NCBI GenBank assembly: GCA_018242045.1
Contig: JAFECR010000011.1
Coordinates: 19,234-83,233 of the forward strand
Direction of reading: 5' to 3'
DNA: 64,000 nt
Source: Pseudomonadota bacterium
Lineage (GTDB): Bacteria > Pseudomonadota > Gammaproteobacteria > Berkiellales > Berkiellaceae
Each line of letters opens with the position of its first letter. Position 1 is the first letter of the stretch. The position numbers and the translations under genes are program-made. This document shows positions 9,431 to 19,376 of this stretch, piece by piece. The notes below the pieces were generated by a model, which made no database searches, was not told the DNA's origin, and was given only the letters and a program-made list of their open reading frames with translations.

Positions 9431-10756
9431 ATGACCAGAAAAAAGAATACTGAAAGTCAAGACGAAAAATCGTTAGCATTAACGCCTTATCAGCAAGATA
9501 TCAAAAGGTTGTCTGATGCCATTGTCAGTGCACAAGCACCTATTCGGATCCTTGATGCAACAAAATGGGATAATAAAATTAAAGCGCATTTTTTTTCCTG
9601 TAAATTTAAAGAACAACCTAAAGTAACGGCTGAATATTATAAACAAAATGTCAATTTAGACTGGGCAAAACAAAGACAGCTATTTCATCTTATATCTCGA
9701 GAAATAGTTAAAAAACTGGGCCAATATAATCCAGTTGGACAAATAATGCGCCGAATGTGTGGAGAATACTTGCGGGTATTACATCTACTGGAAAGACGAG
9801 GTACCCATGAATTTTCGTATTTGTCGCAAGAATTATTTGGATCTGCCAAAGATGTCTTTCATGTCGGAGATCCTACCTTAGCGCAATTAGGCATTTTAAT
9901 GGCAGATTCCTTAAGTCATATTGGGAAAAGCCAAGTTTTAGAAGAAGAACAAAGAACCATTAAGGCCAAGGAAGCCATTAAGATCTTACAAACTGCACTA
10001 AACCAATATTTTGTTGATCCTCAAAAACAAATTAGAGTGATACTCAGCGATGGCATCATTGCAGATGCTGCCGCTGGTGCGGACTATATTAAAATACGAA
10101 GCGATGCAACATTTAATCAACGAGATTTAAAAATTTTAGAAGTACATGAAGGGCTTGTGCATATTGGCACAACCTTAAACGGCAAGGCACAACCTATCTG
10201 CACTTTTCTCAGTAAAGGACCTCCTTCCTCTACAATTACGCAAGAAGGTCTTGCTATTTTAATGGAAATTCTCAGTTTAGTTTCTTATCCTGCACGCATA
10301 AAAAAGATCTCAAATCGCATTCGAGCAATAGAACTTGCCGAAGATGGCGCTACTTTTTTAGATATTTTTGAATATTTTCGTCTGCAAGGTTACCAAGAAG
10401 AAGAATGTTACATGCTATCAAGTCGCGTGTTTCGGGGTTGTTTACCGACTGCAGGTGCATTCACTAAAGATCTTTCTTATGCAAAAGGCTTTGTGACCGT
10501 ATACAATTTTCTCCAGTTAGCCGTACGCAAAGGAAAACTCGACAGAATTCCTATGCTTTTTTGTGGTAAAACGAATCTTGAAGATATAAGAGATATCGCC
10601 CAGTTAGTAGATGAGGGTCTTATTATTTTACCTAAATATCTACCACCTCAAATTAAAGACATGAATGCCATTGCAGCTTGGATGTGTTTTGCAAATTTCT
10701 TAAATCAACTTAGTTTAAGCAAGATTGAAAGTGATTATGATTATTTATTAAGTTAA
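9431..10756 (+). CDS. QEGLA-motif metallopeptidase-like protein (DUF1704/MATCAP family)
   Basis: A 441-residue soluble protein of the family often annotated 'flavohemoglobin expression-modulating QEGLA motif protein'. Two family signatures are visible: HEGLVH at 239-244, which fits the zinc ligand pattern HExxxH, and TQEGLA at 270-275. The animal relatives (KIAA0895/MATCAP) are zinc-dependent tyrosine carboxypeptidases acting on tubulin. That comes from knowledge of the family; the bacterial substrate is unknown. The start has AAAGAG a few bases upstream. It stands alone, divergent from the MscS-like gene across 139 bp. In this organism both an internal peptidase role and action on a host protein are possible. 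Confidence 0.82.
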   Translation: MTRKKNTESQDEKSLALTPYQQDIKRLSDAIVSAQAPIRILDATKWDNKIKAHFFSCKFKEQPKVTAEYYKQNVNLDWAKQRQLFHLISREIVKKLGQYNPVGQIMRRMCGEYLRVLHLLERRGTHEFSYLSQELFGSAKDVFHVGDPTLAQLGILMADSLSHIGKSQVLEEEQRTIKAKEAIKILQTALNQYFVDPQKQIRVILSDGIIADAAAGADYIKIRSDATFNQRDLKILEVHEGLVHIGTTLNGKAQPICTFLSKGPPSSTITQEGLAILMEILSLVSYPARIKKISNRIRAIELAEDGATFLDIFEYFRLQGYQEEECYMLSSRVFRGCLPTAGAFTKDLSYAKGFVTVYNFLQLAVRKGKLDRIPMLFCGKTNLEDIRDIAQLVDEGLIILPKYLPPQIKDMNAIAAWMCFANFLNQLSLSKIESDYDYLLS

Positions 10757-10983
10757 TCCATCTCTTCTTCTATAAAATTATTATTTGTGTCTGTCGTTGC
10801 CTCATAGGACGATATGCTTTGATTTTGCAATCCTTCATTCAACATCGAATCAAAAGATTGAAGTTCAGAAATCTCAGGATTAGATTGAGCAGGAACTTGA
10901 GCAGTAACGTTAACTTGCGCTCCAACTTTAGATTGAGCCAATATTGCTATAAACAACGGTATTAATAACTGATGTTTTTTCAT
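10753..10983 (-). CDS. Small secreted protein, unknown
   Basis: A 76-residue product with a clear signal peptide (MKKHQLLIPLFIAILAQSKVGA, cleavage likely after VGA) and a mature part of about 54 residues that is acidic, Gln/Ser/Asn-rich and ends EEEMD. No family recognised. An AAGGTGG-type site precedes the start (reverse complement of 10985-10993). It lies just downstream of the His-rich gene on the same strand, beyond a terminator-like hairpin, and overlaps the stop of the QEGLA gene by 4 bp. The acidic tail could bind metal or the His-rich protein, but that is speculation. Confidence 0.65.
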   Translation of the reverse strand: MKKHQLLIPLFIAILAQSKVGAQVNVTAQVPAQSNPEISELQSFDSMLNEGLQNQSISSYEATTDTNNNFIEEEMD

Positions 10984-10998
10984 TTAAACCACCTTAAT

Positions 10999-11026
10999 TA
11001 AAAAGTTGAAGGGGCATATTCGCCCC
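10999..11026 (-). terminator. Intrinsic terminator after the His-rich gene
   Basis: On the minus strand GGGGC-GAATAT-GCCCC forms a GC stem with a 6-nt loop, followed by TTCAACTTTTT. It begins 12 nt after the stop of the His-rich gene. Confidence 0.65.
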
Positions 11027-11037
11027 GAAGGACAGTA

Positions 11038-11577
11038 TTACTCGTGGTATTCGTCCATTTCCATTTTTTTGCCGCTATTGTCTCTTGGCACTCGAGGAGA
11101 TGCTTCAACAACAGCTTGATCCCGTTGGTAATAATGTTGATGCGAATGCGGATGGCGATGTTGTTGATAGGAGTGATGATGCTTGTCTGAATGATGCTGC
11201 TGATGTTGATGGTGCTTATGGTGATGATGGTGATGATGGTGTTTATGGTGATGGTGTTTATGAGGATTCTTATGATGTTGATGGTGATGGTGCTTATGGT
11301 GATGATGGTGTTTATGGTGATGGTGCTTTTGGGGATGATGGTGTTTATGGTGATGATGCTTATGGTGATGATTTGAAGATGCTTTTGATTTTCCGACTAC
11401 CGTGTTGTCCTTATTCTGGTTTTTCGCTGCATCTTGTGCTTGATTATTTTTTTGTGTTTGTTTTTGTTCTTCTATTTTTTGCTTAGCCGTTTCGTGGATT
11501 TTTTCCGTTGCAAAAGTATTGATTGATAACCCCATTGCTGCCATCACGAACAAGCTATTTACAAACAAGTTGCGCAT
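11038..11577 (-). CDS. Exported histidine-rich protein, probably metal-binding
   Basis: A 179-residue product starting at MRNLFVN, preceded by GGAGGGTG; the longer frame to 11673 has no supporting site. Residues 1-23 form a signal peptide ending NTFA. A Lys/Gln/Asn-rich linker follows, then from about 70 to 150 a run of HHHK/HHHHK blocks with about 50 histidines, and a short Asp/Glu-rich tail. Histidine tracts of this kind bind Ni, Zn, Cu or Co; the metal cannot be read from sequence. Its upstream neighbour on the same strand is a copper-type P1B ATPase, which suggests periplasmic buffering of the exported metal. The repeat structure makes length changes likely. Confidence 0.82.
   Translation of the reverse strand: MRNLFVNSLFVMAAMGLSINTFATEKIHETAKQKIEEQKQTQKNNQAQDAAKNQNKDNTVVGKSKASSNHHHKHHHHKHHHPQKHHHHKHHHHHKHHHHQHHKNPHKHHHHKHHHHHHHHKHHQHQQHHSDKHHHSYQQHRHPHSHQHYYQRDQAVVEASPRVPRDNSGKKMEMDEYHE
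11137..11370. repeat. Low-complexity CAT/CAC repeat tract in the His-rich gene
   Basis: Degenerate short-period repeats (ATGATGGTG/TTTATGGTG units on the plus strand) encode the HHHK blocks. The opposite strand is open by chance as a Gly-Asp-rich frame, which I do not call as a gene. Confidence 0.85.
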
Positions 11578-11715
11578 TTCACCCTCCAAGGATCTATATA
11601 AATATTCAGTTACCAGCCAACAAATAGATCGGAAATGCAAACATTTATCCCCGATAAAATGAGTATGCTGCAAGATTCTTGATTTGCCAAATCAGGGAAG
11701 AATAAAAGATTTAGT

Positions 11716-14535
11716 TCATAAAGTTACTGACAAAGATGCCACCGGTCTTGGATCTTTATCTTCATCCAGAATAATAGGCCGAAGGTTTGACAACGTTCTT
11801 CTGACAGAAAGGGGCGTTGCCGGCATAAATTCTCGATTGGGGATAAAAATTGGCGGCGGCGTTGTTTTTCTAGGCGATGATGGTTGTTTATTATTTCTTT
11901 CAGGACCCATGTTATCTGTTGATTTTAAAAGTTGTGTTAATCCATTAGTTGCCAAAATATGCCTAACCCACTCAGAGAACGTTCCAGGAGGCGTTATTTT
12001 ATTTTCATAAACCCCTATAACGTAATCAATTCTATTATTTAGTCTCATTGAGTTAAGCACCACAAAAATTGAAGATAAAGTCATACTCATGCTTGCAACA
12101 ACAGGATTAAGAACAAAGCCAAACACTGAATATAAAAGCCCTGTTGCAGCCAATAAACTGAGTAAATTATAAAAACCAGTCCAATATAGATTTTGATCGA
12201 TATTATTCATGGTTTCTTTAGCAATTAGAAAAAGAGGGCTTAGGTTAAGTTGCTGCATCACGACATGCGCCTTGGAAGCTGCATTTGTCCAAGATCCAAT
12301 TGCGATACTCAAATTTGCCGCTTCCATAGCTCTTAAATCATTTACTTCATCGCCCACCATAGCGACAATGCTTTTACGTGCCTTAAGGCGTAAAATAACT
12401 TCTTCTTTCTTTTGAGCATTACAACTTGCATATACCTTTGAGATCCCAACTTTATCTGCTACGGCTCTTGCAGCCTCTTTTCTATCCCCTGTTAACATAA
12501 TGACTTCAATATCACGTGCTTTAAGCTCTTTTATTGTTTGCGCTGCATCATGTCGGATCTCTTGTAACAATGCGATAACACCAACACATTCACCATTAAT
12601 AGCGACATAAGCCGAGCTCATCCCTTTCTTTGCATTCTTGTCTTCTTGATCTAAAAAGTGTTTGGATATCGGTATCCCATGAGCTTCTAAATGCGATGTA
12701 TTTCCAACTAAGATTTCATGTCCATCCACTTTTCCTGACACACCTCCTTGTTCGCCTTTAACGGGATCCTCACAAGGTAAAAACTCATCAAGTAAGAGCT
12801 CTGATATGGCTGTTGCAATAGGGTGATCAAATGCAGCTTCAAGGCTTGCTACCAATTGAATTATTTTTTTCTTATCCAAATTTTGACTATAAACACAATC
12901 ATCATTGCTAACAGCAGGTTTAGTAAGCACGCCTGTTTTATCAAAGACAACTGTGTCTACCTGAGCTGCAGTTTCTAATGCGGTTGCATCTTTAACAAGA
13001 ATTTTCTTGTTATATTGTTTTCGCATACCGATTTCAATTGAGATGGGATAAGCAAGACCTAACGCACAAGGACAGACGCAACTAATTACTGCCAAGACAC
13101 TCTTAGTCGCCCAAGGTAATGCAGGAGTAGGGCCAAAAATAAACCAGCCTATCGCGCTCACTATAGCAATGAGTATGGTTGTTGGCACAAAAATCGTAGC
13201 TAATCTATCAATTTTACGGGAAATGGTTGGCTTTGTAGCGGATGCTTTATCCATCAACTCAATGGTTTGGGCTAATTCACCATTTGGACCATCGGCGGTT
13301 GCACGAATATAAACAGGGTATTTCATGTTTAAGCTTCCGCTTAAAACACTATCTCCTTTTTTCTTATTACAAGGAGAAGGCTCTCCAGTGCGCAGTAATT
13401 CATTGACCATGGTTTCATCTTCACTGAGGATAACGCCTTCTACAGGGAAACGCTTATCTTTGGCGACATAAAGAATATCCCCTTCTTTAATATTAAGATA
13501 GTGAATTTCATTTAAGTCTTCCTTAGAAAGGTTTTTTAAACTGTTTTCCTTGATTTTTTTGTTATCCACCTTTTCAGCGTATTGGGGTTGAAGATCGACA
13601 TAAACCTGTCCTAATTTTAAAACTTTACTTTTAGTTTTTTCTTCAGCAGATGCTCTCATTCCTTTGCCAAAGTTAACAATACCTAAGATCATGTTGATTG
13701 CAACAAAATGATATTGTAAGGCAACGATTGGAAATAAAGTTGGAAAAAGCACAATCAACATAGAGTAAAACCAGGCGCTACCCGTGCCTAACGCTATCAG
13801 GGTATTCATATCCGAAGAACGATCTTTAATTAATTTATTCCACGCCCCCAAATAAAATTCTTTCCCAGTTGTCCACATTATGCCAAACGTAACCGTGCCA
13901 ATGAGCAACCCCATGAATTGTCCAAATAAGGTCAAAGGTAGCGGCATCATGCCATTAAATATAAAAAGTGGGAGCCCCACTAAAGCATTTATAATCGCTC
14001 TTCTTCGATATAATAAAGTGGGCTCTGATTTGGTAAATTCATCTTTAATGGGAGATTCAAATTGCCTTACAACAATTTTATTTTTGCCTATGGCAGATTC
14101 TATAAGGTGTGCAATATACTGTACATGTTTCTTATTCTTCTCGGGCTCTTGAGAAATAATCGTTGTGACGGTTGCAATACCTGTTGAATAATTTACTTCT
14201 GAGTTAATAATATCTTCTTTATGTAGATCTAAAGCAGTTTTAATGCGCTTTTTATCTTCAATTGATCTCATCCCTGAGATAGAAAAATAATAATGCTTTG
14301 CATATTTTGGTAGCAACCAATGCGCTACAAACTTTTCGTCTACCTCTTTAATGGTTTGTTTAACATCGGCAGGTTTAATGTTTTCATTAACAACAACCCG
14401 GGCTCGTTTTGTTGCAACATTAATACTAATTTCTTTAACCCAATTTATTTCTTGCAGATTGCTTTCAATGCGTGATGTACAACTGGTACAAGAAATCCCC
14501 TCAATATCAAAAAAAAGTGTTTTTTGTTTGGGCAT
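11716..14535 (-). CDS. copA: Copper-type P1B heavy-metal transporting ATPase
   Basis: Inner-membrane pump that couples ATP hydrolysis to metal export. Order of parts: an HMA domain with GISCTSC (Cys16, Cys19), a second HMA-like domain without CxxC (about 80-150), paired TM helices, an actuator with TGEP, the CPC transport motif (about 488-490), the phosphorylation site DKTGVLT (Asp at about 532), DHP near 575, a hinge GDEVND (about 726), and last TMs with FYN and MxxSS, which are copper (P1B-1) signatures. Oddities: the hinge is normally GDGxNDxPAL but reads GDEVNDLRAM, and about 90 residues follow the last TM in a Pro/Arg-rich cytosolic tail, making it 939 residues instead of about 740-830. 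The gene precedes the His-rich gene on the same strand. Confidence 0.88.
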   Translation of the reverse strand: MPKQKTLFFDIEGISCTSCTSRIESNLQEINWVKEISINVATKRARVVVNENIKPADVKQTIKEVDEKFVAHWLLPKYAKHYYFSISGMRSIEDKKRIKTALDLHKEDIINSEVNYSTGIATVTTIISQEPEKNKKHVQYIAHLIESAIGKNKIVVRQFESPIKDEFTKSEPTLLYRRRAIINALVGLPLFIFNGMMPLPLTLFGQFMGLLIGTVTFGIMWTTGKEFYLGAWNKLIKDRSSDMNTLIALGTGSAWFYSMLIVLFPTLFPIVALQYHFVAINMILGIVNFGKGMRASAEEKTKSKVLKLGQVYVDLQPQYAEKVDNKKIKENSLKNLSKEDLNEIHYLNIKEGDILYVAKDKRFPVEGVILSEDETMVNELLRTGEPSPCNKKKGDSVLSGSLNMKYPVYIRATADGPNGELAQTIELMDKASATKPTISRKIDRLATIFVPTTILIAIVSAIGWFIFGPTPALPWATKSVLAVISCVCPCALGLAYPISIEIGMRKQYNKKILVKDATALETAAQVDTVVFDKTGVLTKPAVSNDDCVYSQNLDKKKIIQLVASLEAAFDHPIATAISELLLDEFLPCEDPVKGEQGGVSGKVDGHEILVGNTSHLEAHGIPISKHFLDQEDKNAKKGMSSAYVAINGECVGVIALLQEIRHDAAQTIKELKARDIEVIMLTGDRKEAARAVADKVGISKVYASCNAQKKEEVILRLKARKSIVAMVGDEVNDLRAMEAANLSIAIGSWTNAASKAHVVMQQLNLSPLFLIAKETMNNIDQNLYWTGFYNLLSLLAATGLLYSVFGFVLNPVVASMSMTLSSIFVVLNSMRLNNRIDYVIGVYENKITPPGTFSEWVRHILATNGLTQLLKSTDNMGPERNNKQPSSPRKTTPPPIFIPNREFMPATPLSVRRTLSNLRPIILDEDKDPRPVASLSVTL

Positions 14536-14554
14536 TCTATCACCCTATATTATT

Positions 14555-16051
14555 TTAATTTTCCAAAAGATCCACTTGATTTACATAACTTTTCTTTTTA
14601 GCTAAATCAGAACGCGTATTTGCCACTTTAGTAAGATAATGTGATTCATCTCCTGTCAAATAAACACCATCAAATACTGCGCTTTCAAATTTTTCAATAT
14701 CTTTGTTACCATCCCGTAACACTGAGATTAAATCTTCTAAGTCTAAATATATTAAACCATCTGCGCCTATTTGTTGTCCTATTTCCTCTATTGTGCGCCC
14801 AAAGGCAATTAACTCTGAAGATATGGGCATATCAATACCATAAATGTTGGGATACCTGATAGGGGGCGCTGAAGATGCAAAATACACTTTTTTTGCCCCA
14901 GCGTTTCTTGCCATTTGAATTATTTCTTTTGATGTGGTACCGCGAACAATAGAATCATCTATCAGTAATACTGTTTTATTTCTAAATTCTAACTCATTGA
15001 CACTTAATTTTTGCTTTATTGATTTTTTTCGAATCAACTGGCCTGGCATAATAAAAGTTCGACCAATATATCTATTTTTAACAAAGCCTTCACGATATTC
15101 AATGTTGAGCATATTAGCAAGTGGGATAGCAGCATTTCTACTCGTTTCAGGAATGGGAATAATAACATCGATATCATCAATGTTCCATTCTCTTCTAATT
15201 TTTTCTGCTAATCTTCGCCCCATGTTCATTCGCACTTTATATACGGAAATCTTATCGATAATAGAATCTGGTCTTGCAAAGTAAACATATTCAAAAACGC
15301 ACGGGCTTAATTGTGCACTATCTGCGCATTTTTCTCGATGATATTGGCCTTGACTGTCTACTAACAATGCTTCCCCTGGAGCCACGTCGTCGATGATTGA
15401 AAATCCTTGAGAAGTGAGCGCAACGCTTTCTGAGGCAACCATCACGTCTGTACCATGCTCACTCGTTTTGGTACCGAAAATAAGGGGGCGTATACCAAAA
15501 GGATCACGAAAAGCCAAAATACCAACACCAACAATCATTGCAACAACAGCATACCCCCCTCGACACCGTTCATGGACTTTTGCCACAGCTTTAAATATCG
15601 CCTCTTTCGAAGATTTTAAGTGCGATACACGTTGAAGCTCATGCGCAAAAATATTTAATATTACTTCAGAATCAGAACCTGTGTTGATATGTCTTAGATC
15701 ATCATGAAAGAGTTCTTCTTGCAATTCATCTGCATTGGTCAAATTACCATTATGTGCTAAAACAATACCGTAAGGAGAATTAACATAAAAGGGTTGAGCT
15801 TCTAATTCACTTGAAGATCCCGCTGTAGGATATCGAACATGACCAATGCCCATTTTCCCCTTAAGATACTTCATGTCTTGATGACGAAAAACATCCCGTA
15901 CTAAACCATTGCCTTTGCGCAATGAAAAATGCTTATCTGCACAAGTCACCATGCCTGCTGCATCTTGACCGCGATGTTGTAATACAGTCAGTGCATCAAA
16001 GATACTTTGGTTTACTTCAGTTGTTGATACAATTCCAACCACACCACACAT
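14555..16051 (-). CDS. purF: Amidophosphoribosyltransferase (PurF)
   Basis: First committed enzyme of purine synthesis: PRPP + glutamine to phosphoribosylamine. I start at ATG 16051 so that Cys2 (MCGVVGI) becomes the N-terminal nucleophile after Met removal; a GTG one codon earlier is less likely. The product has 498 residues. The N-terminal glutaminase domain has GIGHVRYPT and NGNLTN; the C-terminal phosphoribosyltransferase domain has the PRPP loop [12 protein letters not shown] near residue 362-373. The start overlaps the cvpA stop (TGATG), the conserved cvpA-purF pairing. No anomaly. Confidence 0.97.
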   Translation of the reverse strand: MCGVVGIVSTTEVNQSIFDALTVLQHRGQDAAGMVTCADKHFSLRKGNGLVRDVFRHQDMKYLKGKMGIGHVRYPTAGSSSELEAQPFYVNSPYGIVLAHNGNLTNADELQEELFHDDLRHINTGSDSEVILNIFAHELQRVSHLKSSKEAIFKAVAKVHERCRGGYAVVAMIVGVGILAFRDPFGIRPLIFGTKTSEHGTDVMVASESVALTSQGFSIIDDVAPGEALLVDSQGQYHREKCADSAQLSPCVFEYVYFARPDSIIDKISVYKVRMNMGRRLAEKIRREWNIDDIDVIIPIPETSRNAAIPLANMLNIEYREGFVKNRYIGRTFIMPGQLIRKKSIKQKLSVNELEFRNKTVLLIDDSIVRGTTSKEIIQMARNAGAKKVYFASSAPPIRYPNIYGIDMPISSELIAFGRTIEEIGQQIGADGLIYLDLEDLISVLRDGNKDIEKFESAVFDGVYLTGDESHYLTKVANTRSDLAKKKSYVNQVDLLEN

Positions 16052-16584
16052 CACATAGATCCTTTTGACACTTGTTTTATCTCAGTCTCTTCTGTAAAAC
16101 GAAATACTTTGGCAATTTCATCTGGAAATCTATCTTTTACCCATATGGCTATTTCTTGAAAGTGTTCTATTGCATAAGATTCCTGCCACCATAATTCTTC
16201 AGGTAATGAGGTAAGACCTCCTAACAAAATTAACATTGTGGCAACAAAAACACCTCTTAAGGCACCAAAGGCTGATCCAAGCACCCTATCTGGCATACTA
16301 AAAGGCGTTTTGCGAATAAAGCCCCCTACAAAATAATTAATTAGCGCACCAACAAACACCGTTCCAACAAAAATAATTAAAAAAGCACTTAAATTTCTGA
16401 CAAAACCAATTTTCGTAAAGGTCATATGCGCTGAAAGTGGATTAACATAAACAATTGCCAAACCAATAGCAATGACCCAGGATACTAAGGAAATTGATTC
16501 TTTAACGAACCCCCTAATAACACCAATTAATATGGATAGCAGCATAATGCCCGAAATAATAAGATCTGGTGTTCCTAGTGACAT
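16051..16584 (-). CDS. cvpA: CvpA family inner-membrane protein
   Basis: A 177-residue membrane protein of the colicin V production family, needed for envelope integrity in some Gram-negatives; its biochemical function is not settled. I start at MSLGTPDLI, which has an AGAGGAGC site, and not at the upstream frame start at 16659, which overlaps dedD. Four hydrophobic segments are visible (about 8-28, 30-50, 62-85 and 100-125), with the family's GVIRGFVKE and ALRGVFVA motifs. The dedD stop lies 1 nt upstream and purF overlaps its stop, so translation is tightly coupled. Confidence 0.93.
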   Translation of the reverse strand: MSLGTPDLIISGIMLLSILIGVIRGFVKESISLVSWVIAIGLAIVYVNPLSAHMTFTKIGFVRNLSAFLIIFVGTVFVGALINYFVGGFIRKTPFSMPDRVLGSAFGALRGVFVATMLILLGGLTSLPEELWWQESYAIEHFQEIAIWVKDRFPDEIAKVFRFTEETEIKQVSKGSM

Positions 16585-16585
16585 A

Positions 16586-16999
16586 TCAGCTCCTCTTACG
16601 CAAAATGGTATGATGAACGATCGTGCCATTGACATTATACTTGGAAGCGATGGCAGCATTTAATTTTAAAGCATCTTCGTTGCGCACTATTGGCCCTACA
16701 TAAACAACTGCTTGATCTTTGTTTGTCATCGAGTCACGAACATAAGCAGGGATCCCCTGTTGCTTTAATTTTACAAGCAATACAAGAGGATCTTCATTTT
16801 TAACATCCAACTTAATATCCCAAACATTCGATAATGTTTCAGGATTAGCCATAACCGCTTTTTTATTCCAGCTGAATTGCTTTAATGATTGTTCATTTTC
16901 TTTAGACGGCTCGCTTTTTTGCATCCACATAGGAATAAAGATGATCCCTAGTGCTATTATGAACGCTGAACCAAAAATACTTTCTTTTAACTTTTGCAT
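16586..16999 (-). CDS. dedD: SPOR-domain protein, DedD-like
   Basis: A 137-residue bitopic membrane protein. After a short cytoplasmic start (MQKLKES) comes one TM helix (about 7-26), a linker, and a C-terminal SPOR domain (about 60-135) with GIPAYV, YVGPIVRNEDAL and the final NGTIVHH strand. SPOR domains bind denuded glycan strands at the division septum, so this is a septal protein. MQKLKES is chosen because the longer frame to 17038 overlaps folC by 52 bp. The start overlaps the folC 3' end by 13 bp. The folC-dedD-cvpA-purF order is standard. Confidence 0.88.
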   Translation of the reverse strand: MQKLKESIFGSAFIIALGIIFIPMWMQKSEPSKENEQSLKQFSWNKKAVMANPETLSNVWDIKLDVKNEDPLVLLVKLKQQGIPAYVRDSMTNKDQAVVYVGPIVRNEDALKLNAAIASKYNVNGTIVHHTILRKRS

Positions 17000-18330
17000 T
17001 TTAACCCATTCAACAGAACCTGATCTTGTTCTTCGCACAATATTAAACCATTATTTTGAAATATATTTTGCGTCAAATAAGTATGCATAATTTGTGATAC
17101 TGTATAAAATGAACCAAATACTAGCAAAAGTTCATTTTCATTAACCTTTGCAAGCGCGCTCGAAAAAGCTTCTAATATAGTTTCAAATTCATTAATATTA
17201 TTAATTTGATGAGAGTGCAAAGCTAATTTCAAAGCATGTGTTTTGGCACCTCTTTCAATTCCTACTTTTCCTATATACCAACGCTGAACTATCGCTTTCA
17301 TCGGTTCAACAATGCCAGAAAGATCTTTATCGGCCATGCTAGCCCAAACGGCTACTATCTTTCTTTTTAATGCCAAGTTGGCTATTTTTTTGGCAAGCCA
17401 ACGACTTCCATCTGGATTATGCCCTACATCAAAAATGACCTTAACACCGTTTAAATCTACAGGATAGCACCGCCCAACCATTGTAAGATCTTGAAGACAG
17501 GGTGCAATTTGGCATAACGATGGCAATGAAAAATGAAAATCACTCAAAATAGTATAAGCAGCCATTGCTAAGGAAACACTGCTTTGAGGTAAATAAACCT
17601 CAAGAGGTATGTCAGTTTTGTCGCCAAATCTCCAGCTTGTTTGAGTTTTACAAAAATCAAAATGTTGGCCTTCAATATAAACCACATTGTTATATTCCTT
17701 CACTTTAGACAAAAGCAAAGCGCGTGTGGATGTTTTGCCAAGCACAACAGGAATACCTTCCCTTAGAATGCCAGCTTTTTCTAGTGCAATCTCATCCACG
17801 GTTTCCCCCAAAAAGGCTTGATGATCAAGCCCAATGGATGTAATGATTGAAAGGGTAGGACAGACAACATTAACGGCGTCTAAACGTCCGCCCAAACCCA
17901 CTTCTAGAATAATAATATCGAGCGCTGGACTTGCTTGTTGAAAGACATCAAACGCAACCAATGTGGTAAATTCAAAGAACGTCAACAAAGTTTCAGCTCG
18001 AAATCTTTCTACTTTTTCAAAGGCATTAATAAGCGCCACATCCGACACTAAATCGCCATTAATCTGAATTCTCTCATTAAAGTGGATTAAATGGGGGGAC
18101 GTATAAGTACCCACTCTCAGCCCAGCGACTTGTAATAACTTCGCCAAGCTTGCAACAGTAGAGCCCTTACCATTAGTTCCTGCAACCATCACGATAGGGA
18201 CAGAAAAATTTAATAAATTGGCAGATTCACCAACCTGCTTAACTCTCTCTAACCCCAACTCGATTGATTCTGGATGACAACTTTCGACATAACTTAACCA
18301 ATCACCAAGAGAACAAAAAGATGGGCTCAT
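16987..18330 (-). CDS. folC: Folylpolyglutamate/dihydrofolate synthase (FolC)
   Basis: ATP-dependent Mur-ligase-family enzyme that makes dihydrofolate from dihydropteroate and adds glutamates to folates. The 447-residue product has the P-loop GTNGKGST (51-58), the TSPHL folate-binding segment, the [11 protein letters not shown] motif with the metal-binding His, and a Mur-ligase C-terminal domain (FDVGHNPDG). ATGA overlap with accD shows translational coupling. It runs about 20 residues longer than the E. coli enzyme, mainly at the C-terminus. Confidence 0.96.
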   Translation of the reverse strand: MSPSFCSLGDWLSYVESCHPESIELGLERVKQVGESANLLNFSVPIVMVAGTNGKGSTVASLAKLLQVAGLRVGTYTSPHLIHFNERIQINGDLVSDVALINAFEKVERFRAETLLTFFEFTTLVAFDVFQQASPALDIIILEVGLGGRLDAVNVVCPTLSIITSIGLDHQAFLGETVDEIALEKAGILREGIPVVLGKTSTRALLLSKVKEYNNVVYIEGQHFDFCKTQTSWRFGDKTDIPLEVYLPQSSVSLAMAAYTILSDFHFSLPSLCQIAPCLQDLTMVGRCYPVDLNGVKVIFDVGHNPDGSRWLAKKIANLALKRKIVAVWASMADKDLSGIVEPMKAIVQRWYIGKVGIERGAKTHALKLALHSHQINNINEFETILEAFSSALAKVNENELLLVFGSFYTVSQIMHTYLTQNIFQNNGLILCEEQDQVLLNGLKCKS

Positions 18331-19241
18331 GCTTTAACATTCTCAGAAATAAGCACATTTTGTACTGTGTCGGTAAGTTCCTTTGGATAAGGCTCATGCA
18401 TTAATTTAGTAATTAAACAAGCAATTTTCTCTCGCATTTGCCGCCTATCAATTATCATATCGATTGCGCCATGCTCAAGTAAAAATTCACTGCGCTGAAA
18501 TCCTTCTGGCAAAGTTTGCCTTACTGTTTGCTCAATAACACGCGGACCTGCAAACCCAATAAGCGCTTTTGGCTCTGCGATATTAATATCGCCAAGCATC
18601 GCTAAACTTGCCGAAACGCCGCCCATGCAGGGATCTAACAATACCGAGATATAAGGTAACTTTGCTCCAGCAAGTCTGGTTAAAGCCGCACTTGTTTTAG
18701 CCATTTGCATCAAGGAAAAAAGCGATTCTTGCATTCTGGCGCCACCACTTGTGGCAAAACAGATAAATGGCACCCTCATTTGGATTGCTGTTTCTACTCC
18801 CAAAATAAATCGTTTACCAACAACACGGCCCATAGAGCCACCAATAAATCCAAATTCAAAAGCGCTAACAATGACCGGTATGCTATGTACGGTTCCTTTC
18901 ATTACCACCAGCGCATCTCTTTCTCCAGTTTCCTTTTGAGCGCTGCTTAGTCTATCTCGATACTTCTTTGTATCTTTAAATTTAAGCTTATCTTGAGGTT
19001 CAATTAAAATTCCAATTTCTTCTTGCAGATCTTTGTCTAAAAATTGAGATAATCTTGTCCTGGCACTAATTCGATTATGGTAATCACATTTTGGACAAAC
19101 ATCTAAATTACGTTCTAGCTCTGATCTAAATAAAACGGCATTACAGGCGAGACACTTAGTCCACAACCCTTCTGGTATAGATTTCTTTTTGGTTGCACTT
19201 GCACGAATTTTAGATGGAAATAATTTTTGAAACCAACTCAT
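18327..19241 (-). CDS. accD: Acetyl-CoA carboxylase carboxyltransferase subunit beta
   Basis: Transfers the carboxyl group from biotin to acetyl-CoA, making malonyl-CoA for the fab genes at 45903-51357. The 304-residue product has the N-terminal zinc ribbon (Cys30, Cys33, Cys49, Cys52) and the crotonase-type core with SGGARMQES and GGVSAS. It overlaps folC by four bases (ATGA). In many gammaproteobacteria trpF, trpB and trpA sit between truA and accD; here that place holds an unknown membrane gene and a repeat fragment. Confidence 0.97.
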   Translation of the reverse strand: MSWFQKLFPSKIRASATKKKSIPEGLWTKCLACNAVLFRSELERNLDVCPKCDYHNRISARTRLSQFLDKDLQEEIGILIEPQDKLKFKDTKKYRDRLSSAQKETGERDALVVMKGTVHSIPVIVSAFEFGFIGGSMGRVVGKRFILGVETAIQMRVPFICFATSGGARMQESLFSLMQMAKTSAALTRLAGAKLPYISVLLDPCMGGVSASLAMLGDINIAEPKALIGFAGPRVIEQTVRQTLPEGFQRSEFLLEHGAIDMIIDRRQMREKIACLITKLMHEPYPKELTDTVQNVLISENVKA

Positions 19242-19277
19242 ATTACAGACTATCCTAAACAGAAAACTGATACATTA

Positions 19278-19360
19278 TATACTCTTTCCATTTCGAATCC
19301 CGTATCAAGTACGGGACAAGTTTATGCTTTGTTGTCATCGCTTACTCACCCCAGTCATGT
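19278..19360. repeat. Partial copy of the dispersed palindromic repeat
   Basis: It begins TATACTCTTTCC, like the repeat ends at 37544 and 30498, and contains CGCTTACTCACCCCAGTCATG, which nearly matches the inner part of the 53758 copy in reverse. It also holds a small hairpin, CCCGTA-TCAAG-TACGGG, at about 19299-19315, and TTTATGCTTTGTTGTCATCGCTTACT (19321-19346), repeated inverted at 21347-21372. Confidence 0.55.
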
Positions 19361-19376
19361 AATAAAGCACAATTAT

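Noticed and set aside
11085-11486. Gly-Asp-rich plus-strand frame of 133 codons
   Set aside because: It is the antisense of the His-rich repeat. The repetitive DGDDGVYGD content follows from the CAT/CAC repeats and there is no proper start site.
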